A stretch of DNA of 64,000 bases from Pseudorhodobacter turbinis (GTDB taxonomy: Bacteria; Pseudomonadota; Alphaproteobacteria; Rhodobacterales; Rhodobacteraceae): NCBI RefSeq assembly GCF_005234135.1, contig NZ_CP039965.1, forward strand, positions 620,001 through 684,000, read 5' to 3'. The position numbers were made by a program, and so were the translations under genes. The notes beneath the pieces are model-generated. The model searched no databases. It was given only the letters and a program-made list of their open reading frames with translations, and was not told where the DNA came from. This document shows, in pieces, positions 1 through 9,038 of this stretch. The stretch's first letter is position 1; each line of letters begins with the position of its first letter.

Positions 1-489
1 CAGCGCGACCTCTGGAAAGTCATCAACCCAATCGCGAAAGCGGTCATTGCTGACAACACGCGCGCCCTTTTCGCGCGCGGCTGTCAAGATGAATGAATCC
101 GCCTGCACACCTTTTGGCACGACGAACACGCGGCTTGCAGGAAGGCTTAACTGTCTCGCCAAGACCTCGTCGTGCATATAACGATCCGCGAGCAGATAAC
201 CCGCATTGGCATCAAACATCACAGCAGGTGCATAACCGCGCTTGATCAAATCTTGCACCACCTCTTGCACGGCCTCAATCTTTGGCGCGCCACCCTGCCA
301 ATACATTACGTTGGACCCGTCGATTATAGCCCATTTGTGCGCCTGCCCCAGTCGCTTGCGCCATGCCAACAGCAGCAAAACCACGCTCGCCACGGCTGAA
401 AGCACCGCCAACAAAAAGAAATCCGGCAGCCCCCAAGTCACGGCCATCGCAAGAACCGAAAAAACAAACAAGATAAAGGGTACAATCAT
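1..489 (-). CDS. Membrane-anchored NYN/PIN-like ribonuclease domain protein, partial (C-terminus beyond window)
   Basis: The reading frame runs open from an ATG at 489 to the window edge (163 codons, no stop), so the C-terminus is missing. Two hydrophobic stretches at about residues 1-21 and 24-43 form a membrane hairpin, followed by a basic RKR. The soluble part has the acidic motifs of the NYN/Zc3h12a-like PIN-fold nucleases: IDGSNVMYW near residue 55, FDANAGY near 90, QADSF near 133 and SNDRFRDW near 150. The Asp residues in these motifs normally bind the catalytic metal. Family knowledge suggests an endoribonuclease; a membrane-tethered RNase is an inference. It is divergent from the ATPase gene at 613. 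Confidence 0.7.
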   Translation of the reverse strand, partial: MIVPFILFVFSVLAMAVTWGLPDFFLLAVLSAVASVVLLLLAWRKRLGQAHKWAIIDGSNVMYWQGGAPKIEAVQEVVQDLIKRGYAPAVMFDANAGYLLADRYMHDEVLARQLSLPASRVFVVPKGVQADSFILTAAREKGARVVSNDRFRDWVDDFPEVAL

Positions 490-612
490 AGCGCAAAATT
501 ATGCGCGCACCGCTGCCTTGCCAAGCTACATTTGCGCAACACACAGTTTTCGCGTGAACTTCACCGCGCCCCGCGCTATCACTCCCCCGCAAGGAAGACC
601 TCGGAGGCTCGG

Positions 613-1476
613 ATGATCTATCAATCGTCACAGGACTGGATGCAGGACAGCACCAAGAGAGTGCTGCTTTTTGGCATGTCGGGCCTTGGGAAAACCCATC
701 TTTCCAATATGCTGCGCGATGATGCGGGGTGGTTTCACTACTCCATCGATTACCGGATTGGCACCCGCTATATGGGTGAATATATCGCGGATAACCTCAA
801 GCGGGCGGCGATGGATGTCCCGCTGCTGCGTGAACTTTTGCTGTCGGACAGCATCCATATCCTCTCAAACATCACGTTTGAAAACCTCGCTCCCCTGTCC
901 ACCTATCTGGGCAAACCGGGCAACCCCGCGCTTGGCGGTGTGGCATTTGACGAATATTGCGCCCGTCAAATGCAGCACCAAGAAGCCGAGAAAGCAGCAT
1001 TGCTGGATACAGAAAGCTTCATCCACCGCGCACGTGAGCTTTACGGCTACAGCAATTTCGTCTGTGACAGCGGTGGCTCTATCTGTGAGGTCGTCGATGC
1101 CGCTGATCCTAACGACCCCATCCTTAGCGCTTTGTCGCGCAACCTGCTTTTGGTCTGGATCGAGGGCACGGATGCACATCGTGACGCGTTGATCGCCCGC
1201 TTTGACCGGGCGCCAAAGCCGATGTACTATCAACCCGAATTCCTGTTGCGGGTCTGGAACGATTATCTGGCGGAACAAAACGTAACCGAAGACCGCGTCA
1301 ACCCTGACGCTTTTCTGCGCTACGGCTATGCACGTCTGCTGGATCATCGCCGCCCCCGCTACCGTGCGATGGCAAACTGGGGTATCAGCGTAACGGCGGA
1401 TGAGGTGGCCTCGGTCAAATCCCCCGCCGATTTCGACGCGCTGATCGCCACTGCCCTTGACCGCAAAACGACCTGA
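613..1476 (+). CDS. P-loop ATPase/kinase-like protein of unknown function
   Basis: A 287-residue protein with a Walker A motif GMSGLGKT at about residues 22-29. I chose the ATG at 613 because GGAGG lies at 603-607; the frame extends upstream but without a comparable ribosome site. The small single-domain fold and early Walker A look like nucleotide- or small-molecule-kinase P-loop proteins. No transmembrane segment is seen. It ends 17 bases before metA and probably shares its transcript. I recognise it only as a conserved ATPase of Rhodobacterales; substrate and role are unknown. A link to methionine supply is only positional. Confidence 0.7.
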   Translation: MIYQSSQDWMQDSTKRVLLFGMSGLGKTHLSNMLRDDAGWFHYSIDYRIGTRYMGEYIADNLKRAAMDVPLLRELLLSDSIHILSNITFENLAPLSTYLGKPGNPALGGVAFDEYCARQMQHQEAEKAALLDTESFIHRARELYGYSNFVCDSGGSICEVVDAADPNDPILSALSRNLLLVWIEGTDAHRDALIARFDRAPKPMYYQPEFLLRVWNDYLAEQNVTEDRVNPDAFLRYGYARLLDHRRPRYRAMANWGISVTADEVASVKSPADFDALIATALDRKTT

Positions 1477-1493
1477 ACCACCGGAGCGTTCCA

Positions 1494-2411
1494 ATGCCCA
1501 TCACTCTGCCCCAAGATCTGCCCGCTTTTGATGTCTTGACCAAAGAGGGCGTCATGGTGATCTCGCCCGACCGGGCGCAAAGTCAGGATATCCGCCCCCT
1601 GCGCATCGCGCTTCTGAACCTGATGCCCAAGAAAATCCAGACCGAGAACCAGTTCGCGCGCCTGATCGGGGCCACGCCTTTGCAGATCGACCTGCACCTG
1701 ATCCGCATGTCCGAACATCAGGCCAAGAATACCGCAGCCGAGCATATGGAAGCGTTTTACCGCCCTTTTGAGGAGGTGCGTGACCAAAAATTCGACGGCC
1801 TCATCATCACCGGCGCCCCGATCGAGCATCTGTCATTTGGCGATGTCACCTATTGGGACGAGCTGCGCGAGGTTTTGAACTGGACGCAAACCAATGTGCA
1901 TTCCACCTTTGGCGTCTGCTGGGGCGGGATGGCGATGATCAACCACTTCCACGGCGTGAAAAAACACATCCTGCCCGCCAAGGCCTTCGGCTGTTTTCGC
2001 CACTCCAACCTGGATCCGACCTCGCCGTTCCTGCGCGGTTTCTCGGATGATTGTGTGATCCCGGTTTCGCGTTGGACCGAGATGCGCCAAGCCGAGATTG
2101 ACGCCGCCCCCGGCCTGCGCACCCTGCTTGGATCGGATCAATCCGGCCCCTGTCTGGTTGAGGATCCGGCCCATCGCGCGCTCTATATCTTCAACCATTT
2201 TGAATATGACAGCGACACGCTGAAACAGGAATATGACCGTGACATTGCCAATGGCACGCCGATCAACGTGCCGATGAACTATTACCCCAACGACAATCCG
2301 GCAATGAAACCCCTGAATCGCTGGCGCAGCCATGCCCACCTTTTGTATGGCAACTGGATCAACGAGATATACCAGTCAACGCCTTATGATATAAGTGAAA
2401 TTGGCATGTAA
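1494..2411 (+). CDS. metA: Homoserine O-acetyltransferase (MetA type)
   Basis: A 305-residue member of the MetA family, which acylates homoserine in the first committed step of methionine synthesis. The catalytic Cys142 sits in FGVCWGG and the His235/Glu237 pair in FNHFEYD, at the usual numbers. Codon 111 (1824-1826) is GAG, in the motif GAPIEH. In this family Glu111 selects acetyl-CoA and Gly111 succinyl-CoA, so O-acetylhomoserine is the likely product although such genes are often labelled succinyltransferase. This fits the MetY-type sulfhydrylase encoded at 51353. It follows the P-loop ATPase by 17 bases, and no riboswitch fits in that gap. Confidence 0.93.
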   Translation: MPITLPQDLPAFDVLTKEGVMVISPDRAQSQDIRPLRIALLNLMPKKIQTENQFARLIGATPLQIDLHLIRMSEHQAKNTAAEHMEAFYRPFEEVRDQKFDGLIITGAPIEHLSFGDVTYWDELREVLNWTQTNVHSTFGVCWGGMAMINHFHGVKKHILPAKAFGCFRHSNLDPTSPFLRGFSDDCVIPVSRWTEMRQAEIDAAPGLRTLLGSDQSGPCLVEDPAHRALYIFNHFEYDSDTLKQEYDRDIANGTPINVPMNYYPNDNPAMKPLNRWRSHAHLLYGNWINEIYQSTPYDISEIGM

Positions 2412-2468
2412 CCTTGGGCCGCGTTGATCAGCGCAGCCCAGCTTGCCAAACCGCATGGAGCCCCTGCA

Positions 2469-3338
2469 ATGGATCTGCCTTTCGACGGCGCAATCAGCAA
2501 GTTTCTGGCCGAGGAGGCCCCGAAGGATATCCGCAAAGCCATTGAAAAGGCGGATAAAGACGATATTTTGGCGGCCTCCTATCCCTATCCGCGCGAATTG
2601 AAACGCAAGGCTTACGCCCGCCAGATGGAGGGGCTGCAACGCCAGCTTGTGCGCATGCAGGCCAGCATCAAAGCCAGCGGCAAACGTGTGGTCGTCGTCT
2701 ATGAGGGGCGTGATGCTGCGGGCAAGGGTGGCACTATTGGTGCGACACGCGAAAACCTCAACCCGCGCATGGCCTCGGTTGTGGCGCTTTCAAAGCCCTC
2801 GGATCGCGAGGCGACACAATGGTATTTTCAGCGTTATGTCGACTGGATGCCCGCCGCCGGTGAAATGGTGATGTTTGACCGCTCTTGGTACAATCGTGGC
2901 GTGGTGGAACATGTCTTTGGCTTTTGTACCGACAAACAGCGCGAGCATTTCTTTGCCCAGCTTCCAAGTTTTGAGGAAATGCTGGTGGAGGAGGGCATTG
3001 TGCTGGTCAAGCTCTGGCTCAACGTCGGGCAGGCAGAGCAGCTTCGCCGGTTTTTGGCCCGTGAAAATGACCCGCTGAAGCAATGGAAACTGTCTTGGGT
3101 GGATGTCGAGGGGCTGCGCAAATGGGATGCCTATTCCGCCGCAATCACTGAGACGCTCGCGCGCAGCCACACCCCCCATACGCCTTGGACGGTAATTCGG
3201 TCCGACGACAAGAAACGCGCACGGATTGCGGCGATCCAGACCCTGCTACACGCCGTGGAGTATGAGGGCAAAGACAGCAACCTGATCGGCCAGCCCGACC
3301 CCGAAATTTGCGGCAGTCCCGCAATGCTTGATGTCTAA
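2469..3338 (+). CDS. ppk2: Polyphosphate kinase 2 (class I PPK2)
   Basis: A 289-residue single-domain PPK2, which moves phosphate between polyphosphate and nucleoside diphosphates in the cytosol. Walker [11 protein letters not shown] lies at about residues 78-87, and Walker B-like FDRSWYNRG near 137. The lid with [17 protein letters not shown] follows at about 195-215. The single domain length fits class I, which phosphorylates nucleoside diphosphates. A TTG at 2424 would add 15 codons, but GGAG at 2457-2460 supports the ATG at 2469. The stop overlaps the start of the TetR gene, so the two are probably co-transcribed. Confidence 0.9.
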   Translation: MDLPFDGAISKFLAEEAPKDIRKAIEKADKDDILAASYPYPRELKRKAYARQMEGLQRQLVRMQASIKASGKRVVVVYEGRDAAGKGGTIGATRENLNPRMASVVALSKPSDREATQWYFQRYVDWMPAAGEMVMFDRSWYNRGVVEHVFGFCTDKQREHFFAQLPSFEEMLVEEGIVLVKLWLNVGQAEQLRRFLARENDPLKQWKLSWVDVEGLRKWDAYSAAITETLARSHTPHTPWTVIRSDDKKRARIAAIQTLLHAVEYEGKDSNLIGQPDPEICGSPAMLDV

Positions 3339-3948
3339 GCGCGGTTATCATCACGGCAATCTGCGGCAGGCCTTGGTTGAGGCAGCGCTGGCACTGATCA
3401 CAGAAAAGGGCCCGCAAGGTTTCACCCTGTCAGAGGCAGCAAAGCACGCGGGTGTCACCCCCGCCGCCGTTTACCGCCATTTTGTCGGCCGCGATGATCT
3501 GATAGCCGAGGCCGCGCGCCAAGGCTATGAGATCTTTGCCGCCCTGATGGAGTTTGCTTATAACAATGGCGAACCCAGCGCCCTTGCGGCGTTTGAGGCG
3601 ACCGGGCGCGCCTATCTGGCCTTTGCGCGCAAATATCCCGGCCATTATCAGGCGATGTTTGAGAGCGGGCTGACGCTGAATGCCCATCCCGAGTTGGCAA
3701 CGGTCGCGGCCAAAGCATGGGCTGTTCAGGAAACCGCAGCGCGCCAGTTGTCGCATCAGCTTCCCGTGGATCGGCGCCCGCCTGTGTCAATGGTCTCGGC
3801 GCATATCTGGGCGCTTAGCCATGGGGTGGTGGAACTCTTTGCCCGCGGTGCGCCGGGCGCCCAAAGCCCCTACCCGCCCGAGGATATGCTGGAGGCGGGC
3901 ATTGGGATTTACCTGCGCGGATTGGGGCTTTTGCCCCCCGACAGTTAG
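3331..3948 (+). CDS. TetR/AcrR family transcriptional regulator
   Basis: A 205-residue repressor-like protein. Its N-terminal helix-turn-helix (about residues 5-50) includes GYHHGNLR and TPAAVYRHF, typical of the TetR subgroup with a C-terminal WHG-type ligand domain. The ATG at 3331 lies inside the end of ppk2 in another frame (8-base overlap), which indicates translational coupling. Its stop overlaps the stop of the convergent ABC ATPase at 3945-3948. The ligand and targets cannot be read from sequence; ppk2 or the neighbouring ABC importer are candidates. Confidence 0.85.
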   Translation: MSKRGYHHGNLRQALVEAALALITEKGPQGFTLSEAAKHAGVTPAAVYRHFVGRDDLIAEAARQGYEIFAALMEFAYNNGEPSALAAFEATGRAYLAFARKYPGHYQAMFESGLTLNAHPELATVAAKAWAVQETAARQLSHQLPVDRRPPVSMVSAHIWALSHGVVELFARGAPGAQSPYPPEDMLEAGIGIYLRGLGLLPPDS

Positions 3949-5039
3949 CGGAACAGAACCAGCGCGCCGGGGGACCAAGCCACCCGCGTCCGCGTCCCGA
4001 TCTCCAGCACCGGACGGCCAAAGACATTGCGCATCGAGATCCGCACCGCCCTATCGGTGCCGTCCAACTTCACATCGTAATAGGTCATATCCCCGTAATA
4101 GACGACCTCTTCGATCAAAGCGGTGGTCTCTCGGTCGGTGGATGTCTGCCCCTCAAAGAGGATGGTCAGGGTCTCGGGGCGGAACCCAACAGCGGGCCCC
4201 TCACCCGAATGCGCGCCCGGGGCCTGTTCGGCATCCAAAGTGGCCCGGCCAAAGCCCTTTGCCTCCACCTCGATCTTGCCATCTGCCTCGCTAATCACCT
4301 GCGCGGGAAGAAAATTCATTGTGCCGATAAATTCGGCCACACGGCGCGAATTGGGACGGCGGTAAAGGGTTTCGGGATCGGCAAGCTGTGCGATCTCACC
4401 CTCAAACATCACGGCGATGCGGTCCGACATCACCAGTGCTTCTTCTTGGTCATGGGTGACGAGAATAAAGGTGATGCCGACCTGCCGTTGCAGGCGGATT
4501 AGCTCTACCTGCATCTGCTCGCGCATCTTTTTATCCAGCGCCGACAAAGGTTCGTCCAACAGCAAAACCTTTGGCTTCAGGATCAGCGCGCGCGCCAAGG
4601 CGACCCGCTGGCGCTGCCCGCCCGAAAGCGCATGCGCCGCCCGCGCGCCGTAGCCCCCAAGGCCGACCATCGCCAACGCCTCCTCTACACGTGCGGCCAG
4701 TTCAGCCTTTGAAAGCCCCGCACGGCGCAGACCAAAGCCCACGTTTTCGCCCACCGTCAAATGCGGAAAAATCGCATAGGACTGGAATACCATATTCGTC
4801 GGCCGCTGGTTTGCAGGCACCCCCGCCATATTCTTGCCGTCGATCATCACAGCACCGGAGGAGATCCCCTCAAATCCCGCAATAGTGCGCAAAAGCGTGG
4901 TCTTGCCGCAGCCCGACGGCCCCAAAAGCGAGAAGAATTCGCCTGCCTTGATCGTCGCGGTGATGCCGCGCAAAGCATGGTAATCGCCATAGTATTTATG
5001 CACGTCCTGAAACGCGATCATGGTTGGTTTCTCGGTCAC
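3945..5039 (-). CDS. Spermidine/putrescine-type ABC transporter ATP-binding protein (PotA-like)
   Basis: A 364-residue ATPase subunit. Walker A GPSGCGKTT is near residue 40, the signature LSGGQRQR near 140, Walker B VLLLDEPLSALD near 160 and the H-loop VTHDQEEAL near 196. A C-terminal TOBE-type domain (about 270-364) is present, as in PotA and other importers of the CUT1/PotA branch. It is the last gene of a three-gene operon with two permeases; its ATG overlaps the preceding permease stop by 4 bases. Polyamine, amino acid or other small cationic substrates are possible. No binding protein is encoded nearby. Confidence 0.88.
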   Translation of the reverse strand: MTEKPTMIAFQDVHKYYGDYHALRGITATIKAGEFFSLLGPSGCGKTTLLRTIAGFEGISSGAVMIDGKNMAGVPANQRPTNMVFQSYAIFPHLTVGENVGFGLRRAGLSKAELAARVEEALAMVGLGGYGARAAHALSGGQRQRVALARALILKPKVLLLDEPLSALDKKMREQMQVELIRLQRQVGITFILVTHDQEEALVMSDRIAVMFEGEIAQLADPETLYRRPNSRRVAEFIGTMNFLPAQVISEADGKIEVEAKGFGRATLDAEQAPGAHSGEGPAVGFRPETLTILFEGQTSTDRETTALIEEVVYYGDMTYYDVKLDGTDRAVRISMRNVFGRPVLEIGTRTRVAWSPGALVLFR

Positions 5040-5842
5040 AGGAAGCCTCCGGTATCTTTTCCGCCCGATTTCGCGATGCCGCGGCGGCGGAAATATTCAG
5101 CAATAGCAAGCAAGACAATAGACAGACAGACAAGCACCGTCCCCAGCGCCATGATCACCGGCACCGCCAGCGGGAAACGGAACTGCGAAAAGATGTAGAC
5201 CGGCAAGGTCGGCTCGGTCCCCGCAAGGAAAAACGCGATGATGAATTCATCCAGACTGATCGTAAAGGAAATCAGCAGCGAGGAAATAATCCCCGGCATC
5301 ACCAAGGGCAGGATGATCAGCCGAAAGGTGCTGGCTGCGGATTCGCCTAGATCATAGGCGGCTTCTTCAAGGCTTTGATCCAGCGCTTGGAACGCCGAGG
5401 ACAGGATGGCAATCGTGAAAGGCGTGCAAATCAAAACATGCCCCAAGATCACCGTCCAAAGCGAAAGGTTCACCCCTAGCCCCAGCAACACCACCAAAAG
5501 AGAGACGGCCACGATAATTTCAGGCAGCACCAAGGGCAGCATGATCAACCCCATCAGCCCTGTCTTCATCGGAAAGCGGTAGCGGGTCGAGGCGCGGGCC
5601 GCAAACACCCCCAAAGTCGTTGCCAAGATCGCGGTCGTCACCGCAATGAACAGCGAGTTTTTCAACGCGATCCGCAAGGCAGGCTCTTCCAGCATGGCGC
5701 TGAACCAACGGGTTGAAAACCCTTTTAGCGGAAAGGCGATGATCGTCGCATCATTGAACGCAAACATCGGCAGCAGGATGATCGGCGCGTAAAGAAACAG
5801 CAAATAGCCGATCGCATAGACCTTGAACCAACCACCCTTCAT
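5036..5842 (-). CDS. ABC transporter permease (PotC-like)
   Basis: A 268-residue inner-membrane permease with about six hydrophobic segments. The EAA loop, EEAAYDLGESAASTFRLI, is near residues 165-182 and couples the permease to the ATPase. The N-terminus FSTRWFSAML and the overall layout match PotC, the second permease of polyamine-type importers. It overlaps the upstream permease and the downstream ATPase by 4 bases each, so the three form a tightly coupled translation unit. The substrate is unknown because no binding protein accompanies it. Confidence 0.87.
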   Translation of the reverse strand: MKGGWFKVYAIGYLLFLYAPIILLPMFAFNDATIIAFPLKGFSTRWFSAMLEEPALRIALKNSLFIAVTTAILATTLGVFAARASTRYRFPMKTGLMGLIMLPLVLPEIIVAVSLLVVLLGLGVNLSLWTVILGHVLICTPFTIAILSSAFQALDQSLEEAAYDLGESAASTFRLIILPLVMPGIISSLLISFTISLDEFIIAFFLAGTEPTLPVYIFSQFRFPLAVPVIMALGTVLVCLSIVLLAIAEYFRRRGIAKSGGKDTGGFL

Positions 5843-6732
5843 GCGTTGCGCCCCTTCAAATAGCGACGGTTCAAACCGACAAAGATCAAGCTGACCAAGG
5901 TGACGACTGCCATCGCCGAAACCGCAATTGCCGACCCCAGCGGATAATTATCCAGCTTGAGGTATTGCAACTGGATCAGGTTCGCGACCATCCGCCCCTC
6001 CGGCCCGCCAACAAGCTGCGGGGTGACATAATCGCCAACGGTCGGGATAAACACGATCAGAACGCTGGCAATCACGCCGGGCATGGCCAGCGGCAGGGTG
6101 ACGCGCAAAAAGGTCATGAACCGGCTTTCGCCCAAATCCTGCCCCGCCTCCAGCAGGCTGCGGTCAATCTTTTCCAAGGCCACAAAGATCGGCAAGATCG
6201 CAAAGGGCGCGTAGGCATGGGCCAGCGTGATCACCACGGAGTTGACGTTATAAAGGATAAATGTCAGCGGCTCATCGATCAACCCGATACCCAGCAGGCC
6301 AGAGTTGACCACCCCGTTATAGCCCAAAATCACCTTCCACAGGAAAACCCGGATCAGGTAGCTGGTCCAAAAGGGGATCGTGATCAGAAATAGCCAAAGT
6401 GATTTACGCGAGGGGCTGACGTGAAAGCTGACGAAATAGGCAATGGGAAAGGCGAGCAAAACTGTGACGGCCGTCACCACCATGGACACGCCCAAGGAAC
6501 GGACCATCACCGTGCGGTAAAGCTCGTTCGTCCAAGCCTCGATATAATTCGCGAAAGTGAAATCGCGAATGATCTCAAGATAGCCATCTGTCAGAAAGCT
6601 ATAAAGAACGATCGCGCCCAAGGGGGCCGCCAGCATCAAGATTGCATAAAGCGCCGTCGGGCTGATCATCAACAGCCCGCTGGCCGCCTCTGTCCGGCGC
6701 AATTTGGCCCACCGCGATTCTGTGCCCATCAT
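5839..6732 (-). CDS. ABC transporter permease (PotB-like)
   Basis: A 297-residue inner-membrane permease, the first gene of the three-gene importer operon. Several hydrophobic helices are separated by a large periplasmic loop, and the EAA motif LEAGQDLGESRFMTFLRV is near residues 194-211. The phrase FIPTVGDYVTPQLVGG is characteristic of PotB-like permeases. Two adjacent Met codons (6732 and 6729) are possible starts. The 66 bases upstream separate it from a small unknown gene on the same strand. The usual periplasmic binding protein gene is absent within several kilobases on both sides. Confidence 0.87.
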   Translation of the reverse strand: MMGTESRWAKLRRTEAASGLLMISPTALYAILMLAAPLGAIVLYSFLTDGYLEIIRDFTFANYIEAWTNELYRTVMVRSLGVSMVVTAVTVLLAFPIAYFVSFHVSPSRKSLWLFLITIPFWTSYLIRVFLWKVILGYNGVVNSGLLGIGLIDEPLTFILYNVNSVVITLAHAYAPFAILPIFVALEKIDRSLLEAGQDLGESRFMTFLRVTLPLAMPGVIASVLIVFIPTVGDYVTPQLVGGPEGRMVANLIQLQYLKLDNYPLGSAIAVSAMAVVTLVSLIFVGLNRRYLKGRNA

Positions 6733-6798
6733 CTACCCCAGCCCTGTTGCGTCAGATAATTTGTGGCACAGGTTTTCGGCTGTGGGAAGGGCAGAGTT

Positions 6799-7059
6799 TC
6801 AGGCGCCCAACCTCTCAAGGGCGATGGCGCGCTTGCCAACCTCTGTCAGCAAGGCCGGTACAACCTTTATCGCACCAACTGCATTGCGCAGCGCCTCGGC
6901 AAGCTGCGCCTCATTTACTTGCGCGCCTGCGACACGCCAAACAATCCGGCGGTTCGCACCATCATCATAGACGATTTCCATGCCGCCATTGCGCGCCTTG
7001 CGATAGCCAAGGAAATCTGCGCTCCCATTGGGGGCGTGAAAGCTGGTTTGCTGTCCCAT
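6799..7059 (-). CDS. Conserved hypothetical protein, 86 residues
   Basis: A small soluble protein without signal peptide or membrane segment. The first half resembles a short beta-rich unit (GMEIVYDDGANRRIVWRV) and the second is helical and Ala/Leu-rich (EAQLAEALRNAVGAIKVV). The ATG at 7059 follows a purine-rich stretch. It lies 66 bases upstream of the ABC importer operon on the same strand and may be co-transcribed with it. I do not recognise a named family and infer no function. Confidence 0.5.
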   Translation of the reverse strand: MGQQTSFHAPNGSADFLGYRKARNGGMEIVYDDGANRRIVWRVAGAQVNEAQLAEALRNAVGAIKVVPALLTEVGKRAIALERLGA

Positions 7060-7170
7060 TGTTCGGGTCTCTTTTTATAAACGGCTTCTATCCCTGCAAG
7101 ATGGCCACATGGCCCGCATGGGTCAAGCCGCCGCCAGCGATTGCCGGCGGACGAGTCCGGAATGCCACAG

Positions 7171-8574
7171 TCAGACCGAAAGCTCGGCCGGGGGGCTGTC
7201 CAATAGGCGGGCAAGACGTCGGCAGGCCAGCTCTATCTGGAGGCAGCTGTGATTGCCGGGGATGGCCATGCGAACCGCATTGGGCGCGCGCCCGTGGACC
7301 AGCGCGAACTCATCAGCCGAGCGCAGCAAAACGCCCTCGGCCTCGGCCATGCGCGCAAAGGTTGAGGCGCGCCAGCCCGACGGAAGGCGCAACCACACGA
7401 ACGGCAGCCCCGGTTGCCATGCCAGATCATAACCGCCCAACACATTGACAACTGCCTCCAGCCGGTCGGAAAAGCCGTCTTGCACCTTGGCGCGCAGGTC
7501 CGCGGCAACGCCGCTGGTCAAAAGGCTCAGGCATAAATCCGATATCGGGCGCGCAAGGCCGATAAAACTGTGCTGCGCGGTCAACCGCCCCGCCCGCCCC
7601 ATCCCGCTTGGACAGACGATATACCCAAGCCGGAGGGCTGCCGAAACGCTTTTGGAAAAGCTGCCCACATGCCAGGTCCGTTCCGGCGCAAGCGCGCGCA
7701 AGGAAGGGATGTCGCTTTTGGCGATAGAGTAACAATCATCCTCCAGAATTTGCATTTCATAGGCACGGGCGATATCGGCAATCTCGCGCCGTCGGCTTTC
7801 TGTCATACGCACAGTGGTCGGGTTTTGCGCCTCGGTCGTAAGGCAAAGGATCTGCGGGCTGTGGCGGCGACAGGCCGCCTCCAGCACATCGGGGCGCAGG
7901 CCTTCGGCGTCGCCCTCCAGCGATTGCACATCGGCGCGGGAAAGGCGTGCGGCATGGCGAAACCCTGCATAGGCCAGATCCTCGATCAGGACCATCGGGC
8001 GATCCCCCCGCAAACAGCATTGAAAAATCAGGTTCACCGCATTTTGCCCGCCATAGCTAAGGGCTATGTCATCTGCTGTGACATCCCCCAAAACCCGCCC
8101 CTCCAGCCAATGGACAAGCGCCTCACGCAGGATTTCTTCGGTGTAATAGCTGGGGTAATCAAGCCAGTCGCGCGTCATATCCGGCGCGCCGCCCGCGAAG
8201 GCCGCGTTAAAGGCTGCCGCCTGCCCCACATCGGGTATCTTGGGCGCTCGCATATCGATACGTCCCGCCAGATGTGCCGGATCGCGCTCAACATAAAAGC
8301 TTTGCGTCGGGCCAAAGCGTGGCGTGGCCGAGGCGACAAAAGTGCCCCGCCCCACAGTGGCCGCCAAAAGCCCCTCTTGCGTGGCAAGCTGATAGGCCCG
8401 CGACACCGTGCCGGGCGTGATCTGCAATTGCCATGCCAATTCGCGCACAGTGGGCAGCTGGCTGTCGGGCGGCAAAGTGCCCGCACGGATCGCATCCCGC
8501 AGGGCACGGACCAGCGCCAGATACTTGGGGCCGGGGAATTGTGTCAAATCGGGCAGCCATGTTGTATTGGTCAC
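7171..8574 (-). CDS. MocR-type regulator: GntR winged helix fused to PLP aminotransferase-like domain
   Basis: A 467-residue protein. The N-terminal GntR winged helix (about residues 10-80) contains LPTVRELAWQLQITPGTV. The rest is an aminotransferase fold type I domain with the PLP-binding lysine in GSFSKSVSA near residue 310. MocR regulators use the aminotransferase-like domain as a PLP-dependent effector sensor and often bind direct repeats. The start is GTG at 8574, with GAGG just upstream. The gene is divergent from the DUF1127 gene at 8666; repeats in the gap suggest auto- and cross-regulation. Effector unknown; the PdxR and GabR branches are relatives. Confidence 0.88.
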   Translation of the reverse strand: MTNTTWLPDLTQFPGPKYLALVRALRDAIRAGTLPPDSQLPTVRELAWQLQITPGTVSRAYQLATQEGLLAATVGRGTFVASATPRFGPTQSFYVERDPAHLAGRIDMRAPKIPDVGQAAAFNAAFAGGAPDMTRDWLDYPSYYTEEILREALVHWLEGRVLGDVTADDIALSYGGQNAVNLIFQCCLRGDRPMVLIEDLAYAGFRHAARLSRADVQSLEGDAEGLRPDVLEAACRRHSPQILCLTTEAQNPTTVRMTESRRREIADIARAYEMQILEDDCYSIAKSDIPSLRALAPERTWHVGSFSKSVSAALRLGYIVCPSGMGRAGRLTAQHSFIGLARPISDLCLSLLTSGVAADLRAKVQDGFSDRLEAVVNVLGGYDLAWQPGLPFVWLRLPSGWRASTFARMAEAEGVLLRSADEFALVHGRAPNAVRMAIPGNHSCLQIELACRRLARLLDSPPAELSV

Positions 8575-8642
8575 AATGTTCCTCTGGCATAATTTGGCAC
8601 ATTCTGCGACATTGTACCCATCACGTCAATTCCGATTGTACC
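8571..8642. promoter_or_regulatory. Candidate MocR operator: direct repeats in the divergent intergenic region
   Basis: ATTGTACC occurs at 8611-8618 and again at 8635-8642, exactly 24 bases apart and in the same orientation. A third, degenerate and inverted copy (ACATTGTGACC on the minus strand) covers the GTG start of the MocR gene at about 8570-8580. Direct-repeat operators are characteristic of MocR/GabR/PdxR-type regulators, so this is the likely binding region. The assignment is an inference from repeat structure and position. Confidence 0.5.
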
Positions 8643-8665
8643 ATTACAAAAACATGAGGGTTCCC

Positions 8666-8878
8666 ATGGCTTACCAAAATCAGACGATCCGCACAGGCCA
8701 ACCGCAGCAAAGCGCGACAGCAGTGGTTTTTGGATGGGCCGACACCGTATTGAAGCTGGCCCAACGCCAACGGACCCGTCGCGCCCTCAAACGTCTTGAT
8801 GGCCATATCCTCAAGGACATCGGAATGTCCGCCGCTGTGGCACAGACTGAGGGCAACAAGGCGTTTTGGCAAGATTAA
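8666..8878 (+). CDS. DUF1127 family small basic protein
   Basis: A 70-residue protein whose C-terminal half carries the DUF1127 (YjiS-like) signature: RTRRALKRLDGHILKDIGM, with Arg/Lys-rich helices. I chose the ATG at 8666 because AGGG at 8657-8660 precedes it; an ATG at 8654 would add four residues. DUF1127 proteins in alphaproteobacteria are small, often stress- or nutrient-regulated, and some act in RNA turnover or phosphate and carbon metabolism. It is divergent from the MocR regulator and shares the repeat-containing intergenic region, so MocR control is likely. Confidence 0.8.
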   Translation: MAYQNQTIRTGQPQQSATAVVFGWADTVLKLAQRQRTRRALKRLDGHILKDIGMSAAVAQTEGNKAFWQD

Positions 8879-9038
8879 TGCCGCACGCGGAACCTACGTT
8901 CGCGTAAAGCGCCCTGCACACTCCCCAAGCCGTGCAAATGAATGGACATTTCCCGCAACCGTCGCTTAAATGTCGGAGGAGACGTGCCTGATTTTGTCAG
9001 GCCGTTATCGCGACACAGTTCGACTTAGGGAGTATTAA

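Noticed and set aside
8889..8900. GGAAC followed closely by CGTT
   Set aside because: The spacer is only three bases, far from the 16-17 needed for an EcfG promoter.
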